From Rhodococcus sp. OK302 (GTDB lineage Bacteria > Actinomycetota > Actinomycetes > Mycobacteriales > Mycobacteriaceae): a stretch of 64,000 nucleotides of DNA. The notes under the pieces were generated by a model. That model was not told the DNA's origin and searched no databases. It was given only the letters and a program-made list of their open reading frames with translations. Made by a program: the position numbers and the translations under genes. Shown here piece by piece: positions 18,901 through 27,181 of this stretch; position 1 is the first letter of the stretch; each line of letters begins with the position of its first letter. Where the stretch lies: NCBI RefSeq assembly GCF_002245895.1, contig NZ_NPJZ01000001.1, positions 5,740,501 to 5,804,500 of the forward strand. The letters are read 5' to 3'.

Positions 18901-19558
18901 CGGAGAAATACCGCAGTTCCGAGACCTCGTCGCCCCAGAATTCGACTCGAACAGGATGATCGGCAGTCGGTGAGAAGAGGTCCAAAATGCCGCCACGAAC
19001 CGCGAACTCACCTCGTTTGCCCACCATGTCGACGCGCGTGTACGCCATCTCGACGAGTCGGACCAGCACGGACTCGAAGTCGATCTCGGTGCCCGCTCGC
19101 AAGGTAATCGGCTCGATCTCCCCCAACCCGGGCGCCATCGGCTGAACCAGCGAGCGCACCGTCGTCACCACAACACGCAACGGAGCGCCGTACGACGCGT
19201 CGTCCGGACGTGCGAGCCGACGCAGCACCTCGATGCGTCGCCCGACGGTATCGGCGCTCGGTGACAACCGCTCGTGCGGCAACGTTTCCCAAGACGGGAA
19301 CTGCGCGACGGAACCCCCGATCATCTCGGTGAGTTCCTCAGTCAGATCGTCGGCTTCACGACCCGTCGCAGTGACCAGTAGCACCGGATTGTGCGCTGCG
19401 AGCGCAGCCGCGACGAACGGTCTCGCCGGCTTAGGCGCAACGATATCGAGTCTGGCGCTGCCGATCGCCTCGGTCACCGCAGTAAATGCAGTGTCCGCGA
19501 GTGCGGCCTCGGCAAGTCCGGCAAGCAAAGTCTGGGCAGCGGGCGGCAGGGCAGTCAA
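15914..19558 (-). CDS. mfd: Transcription-repair coupling factor Mfd
   Basis: A 1214-residue Mfd. It releases stalled RNA polymerase and recruits UvrA to the lesion. Visible are the N-terminal UvrB-like region ([20 protein letters not shown]), the RNA-polymerase interaction domain ([13 protein letters not shown]), the helicase core with Walker [12 protein letters not shown] and DEEQ box [11 protein letters not shown], the RecG-like region (VHNRVSSI onward) and the C-terminal TRCF domain. The length is normal. The start is TTG 19558 with GAGGAG eight bases upstream. The GH2 gene ends about 100 bases upstream on the same strand, so read-through from the carrier-protein operon is possible. Confidence 0.97.
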   Translation of the reverse strand: MTALPPAAQTLLAGLAEAALADTAFTAVTEAIGSARLDIVAPKPARPFVAAALAAHNPVLLVTATGREADDLTEELTEMIGGSVAQFPSWETLPHERLSPSADTVGRRIEVLRRLARPDDASYGAPLRVVVTTVRSLVQPMAPGLGEIEPITLRAGTEIDFESVLVRLVEMAYTRVDMVGKRGEFAVRGGILDLFSPTADHPVRVEFWGDEVSELRYFSVADQRSLPDIDVDVVIAPPCRELLMTQDVRDRAAKIAAENQADASLVEMLDKISAGIAVEGMEALLPVLKPGELQLLSDILPDGTHIVLCDPEKVRTRATDLVRTGQEFLEASWTAASIGGAAPLDTSILAGESGLGASAYRSLRQVRESAEAGGRPWWTISPLASGNGEELELPIQAAPQIRGSDDLLAELFVSLRAHVSTGGRAAVVVAGAGTAKRIYERLGEAEVPATMLEPGAVPARGQVSVLRGSLHDGLVLHGGSSVPGQGDVPGMVIVTEADLTGNRVAAVGDGKRLPAKRRNQVDPLALAAGDMVVHDQHGIGRFVEMVERTIGGARREYLVIEYSASKRGQPGDRLFVPMESLDQLSRYVGGEMPALSKLGGSDWANTKTKARKAVREIAGELVQLYAARQAAPGHAFGPDTPWQKELEDAFAFTETVDQLTVISEVKGDMEKPVPMDRVVIGDVGYGKTEIAVRAAFKAVQDGKQVAVLVPTTLLAQQHLQTFTERMASFPVKVRGLSRFTDARDSKEIIAGMAEGEVDIVIGTHRLLQTAVRWKDLGLVIVDEEQRFGVEHKEHIKALRTHVDVLTMSATPIPRTLEMSMAGIREMSTILTPPEERHPILTYVGAYADKQVAAAIRRELLRDGQIFYVHNRVSSIGKAAKKIRELVPEARVVVAHGQMNEDTLEKTVQGFWERDFDVLVCTTIIETGLDISNANTLIVERADSLGLSQLHQLRGRVGRSRERGYAYFLYPPEKPLTETAYDRLATISQNSDLGAGMAVAMKDLEIRGAGNVLGAEQSGHVAGVGFDLYVRLVGEAVEAYRAAADGRPITTDDAPKEVRIDLPVDAHIPPDYVTSDRLRLEGYRKIAAATDSDGIAAVVEELVDRYGPIPEEVRRLVSVAKLRLLAREYQLEEVAVTGTQIKVAPMALPDSKQIRLKRIYPSAQYRATTGLVQLPMPRTGGVGSDRLRDVELLQYIADFILALDGRAAGAVVMEA

Positions 19559-19661
19559 CGAATGCGCTCCTCAGCGGTAACGACGAGCTGCGGACGAACA
19601 ACCCGGGCGTCACCACTTCAAGAGTGAGTGACACCGAGTTGATTCTATCCGCGAGCGCGCC

Positions 19662-22214
19662 CTATCTACGCGGAACCCGCTTCGGTGTCGACACTCGAGG
19701 AGGATCGGCCACCGTCGGCGGCGCGACCGCCACGCTGGCATGTGAGTTGAGCGCCCTCACCCGACCGATCACCATCTTCGCTTGACCGACGCGGCGCAAC
19801 CTCACTGTCCGCGAGCCTCCGGGTGCCAGATGGAACCAGGAATCCTCCGGATCGAATCCTTGCAGGTCCAGCGAAACGTACTGCGCCGTGCCTTCGGACG
19901 TAACGTCGACGACCCACTCCTCTTCGCCGACCGAGCGTGCAATTGCCGAGAGTCCCAACGAGCGTTCCAAAGGCCTGGCGACGCTCCCCAACAGGTGCAC
20001 CACCTCGTCGAGCACCATGCCCTCGGAATTTTCGAGGGTGACCGTGACGGCATCATAATTGGCCGGGCCGAACTTGAAAACATGAGTGAGATCGGTGAAT
20101 CGTCCCACGACGGTGTCGACGGACAGGCTCTGGCTTCCGTGAGCCTCGATCCTGACCGCGGCGACGGCATTCACCGGCACGATCCCGGACCGGCTGTGCG
20201 CCCGGATGCGGATTTCGCCGACGACCGGTTGCGCAGTCTCGTTCAGGACATCGAGACGAAGCCCATCCATTCCGTCGTCCGTGACGATGAGAGCCAGTGG
20301 TTTCGAGTAGCGCCGAAGCACGTACCACGGCGCTTTGGGGGTGCCCTGCCAATCGAGGACTCCCCATCCCGGCCCCGGTTCAAGATCCATCAGTGCCAGG
20401 GTGAGGGCTCCGTCGCATCCGGAATCTGCTCGACGCCAATGGCCGAGGACTGCGCCGAACGCTTCACAGATCGCTGCCCGGCCCAGGTCGAGATACCGTT
20501 CGGGATCGGACCAGCGCACCTCGCTCGGATCCTCTCCGAACAGCGTCTTGACGTAATGATCGCGAACATCTTCGAAATCCCACGACGAACCGTTGTCGCG
20601 CGGAACCGCCGCTTTCCACGCCGGATGGTGCCCCGCTGCCGAAACAGAACCGAATGCGGATTCGATCACGTTGTTGGAAGGCGGAATCGCAAATGCCAGG
20701 CACTCTGCCGCAAATCGCACTCGCGCGCGCGTCACGTCGTCGAGCGGACGACGGTATGCACCCACTCCGAAGTAGTGCGCGATACCGCTACCGACGTGGG
20801 TAACCAACTCTTCTCGCTCGGGCGGAGCGGACGGCGACGACGTCACGTATTCGACGTGGGGTGCGAGATCTGCAATCAACGACGGCAACTGAGAGTGAAT
20901 GATCGAGATCTTCTGATCGACCAAACCGAGCATGGCCGGTTGCTGCTCGGTTTCGCTTCCACCACAGAAGACCACGAGGGCCGGATTACCGCCGACGCGC
21001 CGGAGAAACGTACGTATCTCAGCTGAGAACAGCGCAAAGAACTCTGCAGTGTCCGGCGGATCGAGCGTCGCGAGCATCGCATCCTGCCAGACGAGAATAC
21101 CCAGCCGCGCGCACTCGTTCCAGAAATGATCGCTCTCGTACACCATGGTTCCCGGAACCCGAAGCATGTTCACGCCGGCGCCGGCGCACCGTTCGAGCAC
21201 CTGAGTTGTCAAGGTCTCGGACTGGAAGGAGATCGGATCGGTAGGCACCCACAGCGAGCCCCGGCAGTACACGTCAATATCGTTGACCGACAGGCGAAAT
21301 CCGCCCGCCGTTCGATCAACCTCGAGGCTGCGAAAACCGACGTTCCCCAGCTCGAACACCTTTCCGCCGACCTCGATCGACACCGGGTACCGGTGCGGGA
21401 CGCCATGCGTGTGCGGCCACCAGAGATCCACGTCGGGAATCTCGACGACACCCGTGACGTCGGACAGTCCGTCTCTGCCAGGTTTGACGGCGAGCGACCC
21501 ACGTACCGCACCGACAACGACCGCGACAGCCACGACACCGCTCGGCAAACCCGAGAGCCGTGCGGTGATCTCGACCTGACCTGCATCGTCATTGACGCTG
21601 GCCTCCAACACCCGCGAAACAACACCAACCTTGTGGGTATCAAGCAATCGGACGCCTCGCCACGGCCCCACCGGAACCGGAACTCCGGAAAACACCGCCG
21701 CCCGCCCCAGCATGGTCGTACGAATCCACCTCAACCCTTGCTCGCGGACCAAAGCCGAACGCCACCGGCCGCGTGGTCGACGGGAACTCAATACCGCTGC
21801 CATCGAATGAAAGTGGATGGCGATCGTGATCTCACGCCCGCTCGTCGTATCACGAGTCACGATCGCTTCACCGGGAACGAACATCGATTCCGACGAGATG
21901 GTCAACGTGTTGTCTACCCAGACATCAGCAAAAGCTGTCAGCCCGTCGAAGTGGAGCAGCCACGACCCCTCACCGGTCGTGGCCACCCGAGTAACGAACC
22001 ACCAGTCCATGGTGTCGAGCGACTTGATATCAATGGGCCCGGGCCCATCCACATCGCGAATCGCCCCCGCCACGGTTCCCGGTACCGTCGCCCGGTGCCA
22101 CTCCCCGGCGATCGCGGCCAGCTCAGCCGGATTCGAAACCACCCCGGGATCTGTTGCGATACAACGCCAATCTGCTCCGTCAAGCAAATCTGCTCGAGAG
22201 TAGCGTGCCATCAC
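19662..22214 (-). CDS. GH2 beta-mannosidase-like glycoside hydrolase
   Basis: An 850-residue intracellular (no signal peptide) hydrolase with the GH2 layout: N-terminal sugar-binding jelly roll (about 30-190), immunoglobulin-like domain, then a TIM barrel from about 300. FCGGSETEQ puts the likely acid/base at Glu421, in place of the usual GNNE motif, and RFAAECLAF near 500-508 contains the candidate nucleophile Glu504. WDAM-type strand LVWQDAM supports a beta-mannosidase-like barrel. It is the last gene of the carrier-protein operon and starts by GTGA overlap. A glycosidase in such an operon suggests that the product, or its acceptor, is a glycoside. The unusual acid/base surroundings leave activity to be shown. 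Confidence 0.82.
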   Translation of the reverse strand: MMARYSRADLLDGADWRCIATDPGVVSNPAELAAIAGEWHRATVPGTVAGAIRDVDGPGPIDIKSLDTMDWWFVTRVATTGEGSWLLHFDGLTAFADVWVDNTLTISSESMFVPGEAIVTRDTTSGREITIAIHFHSMAAVLSSRRPRGRWRSALVREQGLRWIRTTMLGRAAVFSGVPVPVGPWRGVRLLDTHKVGVVSRVLEASVNDDAGQVEITARLSGLPSGVVAVAVVVGAVRGSLAVKPGRDGLSDVTGVVEIPDVDLWWPHTHGVPHRYPVSIEVGGKVFELGNVGFRSLEVDRTAGGFRLSVNDIDVYCRGSLWVPTDPISFQSETLTTQVLERCAGAGVNMLRVPGTMVYESDHFWNECARLGILVWQDAMLATLDPPDTAEFFALFSAEIRTFLRRVGGNPALVVFCGGSETEQQPAMLGLVDQKISIIHSQLPSLIADLAPHVEYVTSSPSAPPEREELVTHVGSGIAHYFGVGAYRRPLDDVTRARVRFAAECLAFAIPPSNNVIESAFGSVSAAGHHPAWKAAVPRDNGSSWDFEDVRDHYVKTLFGEDPSEVRWSDPERYLDLGRAAICEAFGAVLGHWRRADSGCDGALTLALMDLEPGPGWGVLDWQGTPKAPWYVLRRYSKPLALIVTDDGMDGLRLDVLNETAQPVVGEIRIRAHSRSGIVPVNAVAAVRIEAHGSQSLSVDTVVGRFTDLTHVFKFGPANYDAVTVTLENSEGMVLDEVVHLLGSVARPLERSLGLSAIARSVGEEEWVVDVTSEGTAQYVSLDLQGFDPEDSWFHLAPGGSRTVRLRRVGQAKMVIGRVRALNSHASVAVAPPTVADPPRVSTPKRVPRR

Positions 22215-23200
22215 ACCAGCCTGAGGTGGCGCTGCGATTCGACTCCGACGATGGACGTAATGATTTCCATGGAATTCTTCCAGGACACGGCCATCTCGTC
22301 GAGTTGATCACGGGGGTCCACGGCGCGTCCCCTCGCCGCACGCGCCATCTGGAATTGAACACTCTTTGCTCCCGCAGCAACCTTGCGAAAGCCTGCGGCA
22401 GCCTCCACTGTTCCGGAAAACCCTGCCGTGTCGAGAAATTCGCTGACATCGCCCGCAAGTTCAGCGCTGGCACCGCATTGACGCAACAAACCGAAGGACC
22501 AGAGATGAAACGCATCCATACCTGCCGCCTGGACCCACTCGGAATCCTCGACCACTCGTCGGCCCAACTCGCGCACCGGATTTCCCGGCGGACGGACTGC
22601 AACATTTCGACGCGCAACTTCCGCGACGTTCCCGGCATTCATTGCATAGCCTGGAGCGAGTCGAATCTGTTCGACGTAAGGAACGAACGACGGCAAACTC
22701 GAACGATCGAGGTCGAAAACACCGGAGAAATCTTCACCCCGCAAAACGTGGTATCCACTGTTGTGGAAGTACTCGAGCTCTCCCGCTACCCGATCGATCC
22801 GATTGGGAACGATCGTGGTCTTGGTATGCGCCTCATGGTAACTCGTCCCCAATGTGTCGGGAAGCCAATAGCCGTCGACCTCCACGGTCGACAACATCCC
22901 CGCCTCGAAATTGTCCTCGATATGTACCAGCGGAGCTCGCCAGACATTCATCTCTGCGACGTCGATTCCGTACAGCGCCACAATGTCTTCGGCCTTGAGC
23001 TTCAGAAAAGTCCACTGCGTACCGTCGAACCGCGACGAAAAAGCACAGGCCAAGGCCGGCACCGGGTCAAGCCCGAGCGAATGCAGCACCTCGATCCACA
23101 AGTCCAGGTAGCAGTTGGTCTGCGCCCACACTCGATCATCGCGGTGAATGGCGTGCGAGGAGTACCCGTCGGGGACAATATCCAGGAGGCGTGCCATCAC
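22211..23200 (-). CDS. DUF1839 family protein
   Basis: A 329-residue protein that I assign to DUF1839 from its opening (YSSHAIHRDDRVWAQTNCYLDLWIE, read in parts) and from its position after an amino acid:[carrier protein] ligase, a partner with which this family co-occurs. YHEAHTKTTIVPN and YFHNSGYHVLRGEDF are other conserved-looking blocks. No catalytic motif of a known enzyme class is obvious. One idea is that it takes the aminoacyl group from the carrier protein to an acceptor, but nothing in the sequence proves this. The start is GTG 23200 overlapping the previous stop; ATG 23197 is the alternative. Confidence 0.75.
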   Translation of the reverse strand: MMARLLDIVPDGYSSHAIHRDDRVWAQTNCYLDLWIEVLHSLGLDPVPALACAFSSRFDGTQWTFLKLKAEDIVALYGIDVAEMNVWRAPLVHIEDNFEAGMLSTVEVDGYWLPDTLGTSYHEAHTKTTIVPNRIDRVAGELEYFHNSGYHVLRGEDFSGVFDLDRSSLPSFVPYVEQIRLAPGYAMNAGNVAEVARRNVAVRPPGNPVRELGRRVVEDSEWVQAAGMDAFHLWSFGLLRQCGASAELAGDVSEFLDTAGFSGTVEAAAGFRKVAAGAKSVQFQMARAARGRAVDPRDQLDEMAVSWKNSMEIITSIVGVESQRHLRLV

Positions 23201-24144
23201 AAACCCATACGTCCGCGAATTTCTGCCGGCCAGCCTGAGACCTTCAAGCCATGTGTCCGCAAGAGCGCCAAAGCAATACGTTCCATTCCGAATCCGACAC
23301 AGGAACTGTGAGCAACCTCGCCATCGGACGTCGTAATTCCGAACGTCTGGCCGAAGTGGTCGAGGTGATTGTTGGACGAGACGATCGCAGTGCCCTCGTC
23401 GTGGTCGCCGTAGAGTCGAACGACCAACTCCGTCTTCAGATTTTCTTCGCGTTGGTTTGCGGCCAACATACGGCCGGCCCGCCCGAAGAAGGGATCATTT
23501 GCAATGACCGGCGTGGCCTCGAGGCCAAGTTCGTCGAGGACCCCGAGTCCGCGTCGGATCCAGGTTTCACGGTGAGCGGCCGCCGCGTGGGCATCGCCGA
23601 TGGTCACGAACTCGTGCATCCGGAACGCCTGCATACGCGCCGGGTCAATCGCGGGTTCGTGACGGAAGCAAAAACCGTAGATATCAAGCAGCACTCCACC
23701 CTCGGGGAGGACGCCCGAGTACTGGGCATAGGCCGGATGGCAGGCAGCGGAGACCAGCATGGTCTCGGTCGGCCGGAGGTAGCGGTCCCACGATTCACCA
23801 CTTGCACGATCAGAGAGCAACTGAGCGTGATCAAGATTGCTTCCGGTGAACGTGTTGATCGCACCGGTCAGATTCGGGAAGGACGCGATGTAATCGGTCC
23901 GTTCGAAACTGGTCCGCGGAAAAACAGGAGGAAAGCGCAGGCGTGTCGCCGATGACCCGGGACCTGCTGCCACCACCACGCGATCGATGCCGTCGATGAT
24001 GTCCTCGAAAACCCCGGAGCGTCCGTACAAACCGTCCACATCAGTCTTGATAAGGAGGCCGCCTGCCAACAACTCTCGCTGAAACTCCGCCCTGGCAAGG
24101 TCGAGTTCAGAAGGGAAAACATCAGTTTCGGTACTAGTCGTCAC
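23197..24144 (-). CDS. Amino acid:[carrier protein] ligase (class II synthetase-like)
   Basis: A 315-residue homologue of the atypical seryl-tRNA synthetase core without a tRNA-binding domain. Members of this family load an amino acid onto the phosphopantetheine of a dedicated carrier protein, not onto tRNA. Motif 2 is seen as GFCFRHEP (Arg161, Glu163) and motif 3 as VGFGMERIALALL (Arg289). Cys135, Glu178 and Cys282 are spaced like the zinc ligands of the characterised Bradyrhizobium enzymes. The amino acid cannot be deduced safely; characterised members use glycine or alanine. The gene starts with GTG overlapping the dehydrogenase stop, and the carrier protein is two genes upstream. Confidence 0.88.
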   Translation of the reverse strand: MTTSTETDVFPSELDLARAEFQRELLAGGLLIKTDVDGLYGRSGVFEDIIDGIDRVVVAAGPGSSATRLRFPPVFPRTSFERTDYIASFPNLTGAINTFTGSNLDHAQLLSDRASGESWDRYLRPTETMLVSAACHPAYAQYSGVLPEGGVLLDIYGFCFRHEPAIDPARMQAFRMHEFVTIGDAHAAAAHRETWIRRGLGVLDELGLEATPVIANDPFFGRAGRMLAANQREENLKTELVVRLYGDHDEGTAIVSSNNHLDHFGQTFGITTSDGEVAHSSCVGFGMERIALALLRTHGLKVSGWPAEIRGRMGL

Positions 24145-25331
24145 AGTGTTCCTCGGTATCCGATAGCCATCTGGGCAGACCCCGCCATAATTCGATCGTT
24201 GTTCACCATTACCGCGGCGCCGTGTGCATCACGGAGATGCCGACCGAGCGAATACTCGCTGTCCTCGCGATAACCCGAGATCCCGCAGATGAGCATTGCC
24301 TGGCCGATGATCTCCACCACCGAGATCGACGTGGTGACCTTCAAGTTGTTCATCGACAACGCAAAACCGACGCTATCGGTGGTTGCCAGCTCGTCGGACC
24401 CGTCTCGGGTCTGCGTAGCGAGGTCGTACCGACGAGCAGATGAATCGACAAGATCGGCGAATTGCTGTGCTGCAGCTGCAGTTTCGGCCAACCGTAGAGC
24501 ACCGGGAGATGAAACTCCCGGCTGCTTCCGGGCTGCTGCACGCACATACTTGCGCGCTTTCTCGAGCGCTGCATCCGCAATACCCAGCCAGACCGAACTC
24601 CACACCACATGCGAGACCGGAAGCATGGTGTTGGTGGAGATTTGGGAATACGGTGTCTTCGCCACCATGTCCGGGGTGGAGGTGGCTCGAAGGATATATC
24701 CGGCACTGCACGTGCCCCTCAGTCCGAGGGTATTCCAGTCGGTAGTCTTCTCCAGCGTCAGATCAGCTCGACGGCAGACGACGAGCACCTGGTCATTAGG
24801 CTGACTTTCCGGTGTTCGGCGAGCCGTGACGACTATCGCGTCTGCGTCCTCGCCGTACGAAATAACAGGTGCATTCTTGATCAACAGCAAATGACCACCG
24901 AGATCTTCGACCGCACAATAACTTCGGCTGACATCTCCGCCGATACCCAGTTCCGTGGTTGCAGATGCGAGCAACAATTGATTCGCAGTGACCTCGACAA
25001 CAAATGCCCGAAGTGCCTCGGTATTTCCGTGCTTGACCAACGAATAGATCTGGGTCTGATGCATCGCGAAGATCATTCCGCTGGCGGCGCAGCGTGATCC
25101 GAGAATCCGTGCGATCTCGGCGACCTCACGCAAGGACAACCCTTCACCGCCGAACTCCGTCGGCACGGCCACGGACAGCAACCGCTGTGTACGCATCGCA
25201 GCAACTGCTTCTGCGGGAAAGCGCGCTTCTGTGTCGACCTCGTCGGCCCACAGTGCGGCAACCTCGTCCGCAACGAGTCGCGCTCGTTCGTGGGCGGTTC
25301 CGACGACTAACTCGGACATCGGCATGCTCAC
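24141..25331 (-). CDS. Acyl-CoA dehydrogenase-like flavoprotein
   Basis: A 396-residue protein of the acyl-CoA dehydrogenase fold: N-terminal helical domain, beta domain with ASATTELGIGGDVS and the FAD-contacting region, and C-terminal helical domain with ICGISGYREDSEYSLGRHLRDA. In this operon the natural substrate may be an aminoacyl or acyl group on the carrier protein instead of a CoA ester; such flavoproteins oxidise carrier-bound amino acids in some natural-product pathways. That role is inference. The GTG start at 25331 overlaps the carrier-protein stop (GTGA). ATG codons at 25325 and 25319 are alternatives. Confidence 0.83.
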   Translation of the reverse strand: MSMPMSELVVGTAHERARLVADEVAALWADEVDTEARFPAEAVAAMRTQRLLSVAVPTEFGGEGLSLREVAEIARILGSRCAASGMIFAMHQTQIYSLVKHGNTEALRAFVVEVTANQLLLASATTELGIGGDVSRSYCAVEDLGGHLLLIKNAPVISYGEDADAIVVTARRTPESQPNDQVLVVCRRADLTLEKTTDWNTLGLRGTCSAGYILRATSTPDMVAKTPYSQISTNTMLPVSHVVWSSVWLGIADAALEKARKYVRAAARKQPGVSSPGALRLAETAAAAQQFADLVDSSARRYDLATQTRDGSDELATTDSVGFALSMNNLKVTTSISVVEIIGQAMLICGISGYREDSEYSLGRHLRDAHGAAVMVNNDRIMAGSAQMAIGYRGTL

Positions 25332-25579
25332 GCGGCACCCAGACCGATCAATGCGTCTTCGATCGATTTGACGCTCGCGAATGTACTCTTGCGCAGCAAC
25401 TCGTCCGGAAATTCGATATCGAACGAATCTTCCAGTGCCAGCATCACATTGACACTGGCGTGGGATGTCAACCCCAATTCGTAAAGATCGGCTTCCACAT
25501 CAATCGTACTGACGTCGACTGCGAGCCGACCGTGCTCCACGAGCACCTTGCGAATTGCCTGATCACTCATCGGTGACAT
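25328..25579 (-). CDS. Dedicated acyl/aminoacyl carrier protein
   Basis: An 83-residue acidic carrier protein. The segment DLYELGLTSHASVNVMLALE carries the phosphopantetheine attachment site at Ser39. The motif is GLTSH, not the DSL of fatty-acid and polyketide carriers, and this variant is what I expect for the partners of amino acid:[carrier protein] ligases. Two starts are possible, ATG 25579 and ATG 25570, with AGAAGG just upstream. The gene overlaps the end of the synthase frame upstream and the dehydrogenase start downstream, so stoichiometry is probably set by coupled translation. Confidence 0.88.
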   Translation of the reverse strand: MSPMSDQAIRKVLVEHGRLAVDVSTIDVEADLYELGLTSHASVNVMLALEDSFDIEFPDELLRKSTFASVKSIEDALIGLGAA

Positions 25580-26030
25580 CGTCCTTCTGTTTTTTGCGAA
25601 ATGTCGCAGCGCGTGGCAATCACCATTGCGATGGCGACGTCCGCCTCATGCGAAATAGATACTTGAAAATCTTGAAGGTCTTGCGCTAAGGCAAGTTTCG
25701 CCGCTTCACCGGAAAGTACTACTCCACATCCCCCCACAGTTCTCGCGTTATCTCGATCGAATTCCACGGAAGCGCCGAGTCGAGTGGCCGGAGAACCTTG
25801 ACCACCGCTTCCTTGGCCGCAAAGCGAGCAGCCAGTCGTTGATCGCGGGCCGGACCGTCACACGTCGTCAACTCGTGCGCTGTGAACGTCCGTTCCAGAT
25901 AACGACGTCCGAAAAGATCGATACTCCGACTGATGTCGACAACGTTGACGACGTCGCAACCAATCCGAGGTCCGAAGTCTCGAGATTCGACATCCCGAGG
26001 GTCGACGGCCGGCATGCGCCCACTGCTCAT
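25567..26030 (-). pseudogene. Holo-[carrier protein] synthase (AcpS-like), frameshifted as read
   Basis: The first part (26030 down to about 25730) encodes the AcpS start, with the metal-binding Asp in GCDVVNV and RFAAKEAVVK (Lys73, Glu74). The frame then stops shortly after a run of six C on the plus strand (25730-25735). The rest of the family, including VLSGEAA and the VSISHEADVAIAMVIA block, continues in the next frame to 25567. One extra G in the run would restore an uninterrupted protein of about 154 residues that ends inside the carrier-protein start. The cause may be a sequencing error, a real inactivating mutation, or slippage that switches the gene. Its job would be to attach phosphopantetheine to Ser39 of the neighbouring carrier protein. 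Confidence 0.8.
25730..25735. repeat. Six-base C/G homopolymer at the acpS frameshift
   Basis: Plus-strand run of six C (six G in the coding direction) where the two parts of the AcpS-like protein are out of frame by one base. A seven-base run would join them. Short G tracts are common sites both of sequencing error and of replication slippage. Confidence 0.8.
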
Positions 26031-26350
26031 CTGGTTACCCCTTCCATCGGTGTACCGGGCGGCCCCCTACACCGCCCGCTACACCGACTTGCTGTCGTCG
26101 AACCCGTCCGCCATGACCAACCCGATCAGTGCAGCAACTGCCTGGCTACCCAGAGAACATACCGCAACGTCCAGATGGTCAGCAAGATCGGACCGACGGA
26201 CATTCAACTACCCATCAAACATACTCTTGGTTTGTTTCAAAGTGCCAACACCATGAAATGCCCACAGAGCGAAACTCGGGAACACAACGAGAGCAGCGGT
26301 TTCCGAACCCCGGAAACACCCGTCCGCGATTGCCTACACCTAGCCTGAGC
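26031..26350. other. Promoter region of the carrier-protein operon
   Basis: A 320-base stretch with no convincing gene on either strand. It lies between the stop of the ScbR-like regulator and the synthase start, both on the minus strand, and carries operator site C at 26215-26239. The operon promoter is presumably here. Confidence 0.6.
26215..26239. promoter_or_regulatory. 25-bp operator-like inverted repeat (site C)
   Basis: The arms are TCAAACATACT and GGTTTGTTTCA around CTT; each matches the shared arm consensus at 10 of 11 positions. It lies about 200 bases upstream of the AcpS-like start and about 110 bases past the end of the regulator gene, so it probably controls the carrier-protein operon. 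Confidence 0.7.
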
Positions 26351-26992
26351 TCAGTGTTCAGTCCCAAGACGTCGTGCAGCGAACTGACGGAAGTATTCGA
26401 CCTTCGACTCAGGCACGACAACCGGCAGGACCATGTTCCAAGACGACTTCATCGACTCGGACAACTCGCGCACAGTTCCGGTCGCCGCCGCTACCAATCG
26501 GACACCCGACACCATCTGAAGCAAGAAACGTGCAATGTCCGATGAATCGACGTCATGACGCAAGTCGCCCTCGTCGGCAGCGCGACTGGCGAGTTCCCGG
26601 AAGATGTCGAGCCAGACGTCGAATGTTGCGGGCCCCGATCCCCGGTAGTCACCGATCTCGACCAGCAAACGGAATGTCGCCCGAACCAGCACGTCGTGTG
26701 CACCGATGTCGACCGTCACCGAAGATATGCCGATCAGCGATTCCAATGCCGGTGTCCGACGGTCCAACCACAGCTCGCATTTGGCGTCGAACCGGGCCGC
26801 ACCTTCATCGATCACCGCCCTGGCCAGCTCTTCCTTGGAACCGAAGTGGAAGTACAGCGCCCCCTTGGTCACCTGCGATTCAGCGATGATCTCGCTCAAA
26901 CTGGCGTTTGCGTACCCCAGACGTATGAATACGCCCGCCGCTCCGCGCAGTACCGAATCACGGGTGGCTTCCGCCCGTTCCTGCCTCACCAT
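26351..26992 (-). CDS. TetR-family regulator of the ScbR/ArpA (gamma-butyrolactone receptor) type
   Basis: A 213-residue TetR repressor. The N-terminal DNA-binding domain (QERAEATRDSVLRGAA, then SLSEIIAESQVTKGALYFHF at 31-50 and GSKEELA) is very close to that of ScbR/ArpA autoregulator receptors, and the C-terminal block MVSGVRLVAAATGTVRELS also fits that family. Such proteins leave their operators when a small diffusible signal binds. The ATG at 26992 has GGAGG eight bases upstream and is preferred over the one at 27016. The gene lies directly before the carrier-protein operon, and operator-like repeats of the matching type occur at several promoters of the window. No AfsA-type signal synthase is visible here. 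Confidence 0.85.
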   Translation of the reverse strand: MVRQERAEATRDSVLRGAAGVFIRLGYANASLSEIIAESQVTKGALYFHFGSKEELARAVIDEGAARFDAKCELWLDRRTPALESLIGISSVTVDIGAHDVLVRATFRLLVEIGDYRGSGPATFDVWLDIFRELASRAADEGDLRHDVDSSDIARFLLQMVSGVRLVAAATGTVRELSESMKSSWNMVLPVVVPESKVEYFRQFAARRLGTEH

Positions 26993-27090
26993 CGATCCGG
27001 CCTCCAATAACCACACATCGAACGCATCCTGACCCTCACCCGTTCACAGCGTCAAAATGGAAGGCACGGTCCAGCTTTCGGCGCACCTTT

Positions 27091-27110
27091 ACAAACAAAT
27101 CGCATTTGTC
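27091..27110. promoter_or_regulatory. Possible operator upstream of the ScbR-like gene
   Basis: A perfect six-base inverted repeat ACAAAT/ATTTGT with centre CGC lies at 27095-27109, preceded by ACAA. It shares the AAACAAA core of the other sites, but the spacing between the arms is two bases shorter, so it fits the 25-bp pattern only loosely. Position, about 100 bases before the ATG at 26992, would allow autoregulation. Confidence 0.35.
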
Positions 27111-27181
27111 CATCAAACGATCGTGATACAGCCAACACAGCTTAGACTGCGATCCCGGTTCTACCGACAGGCACGCCTGCG

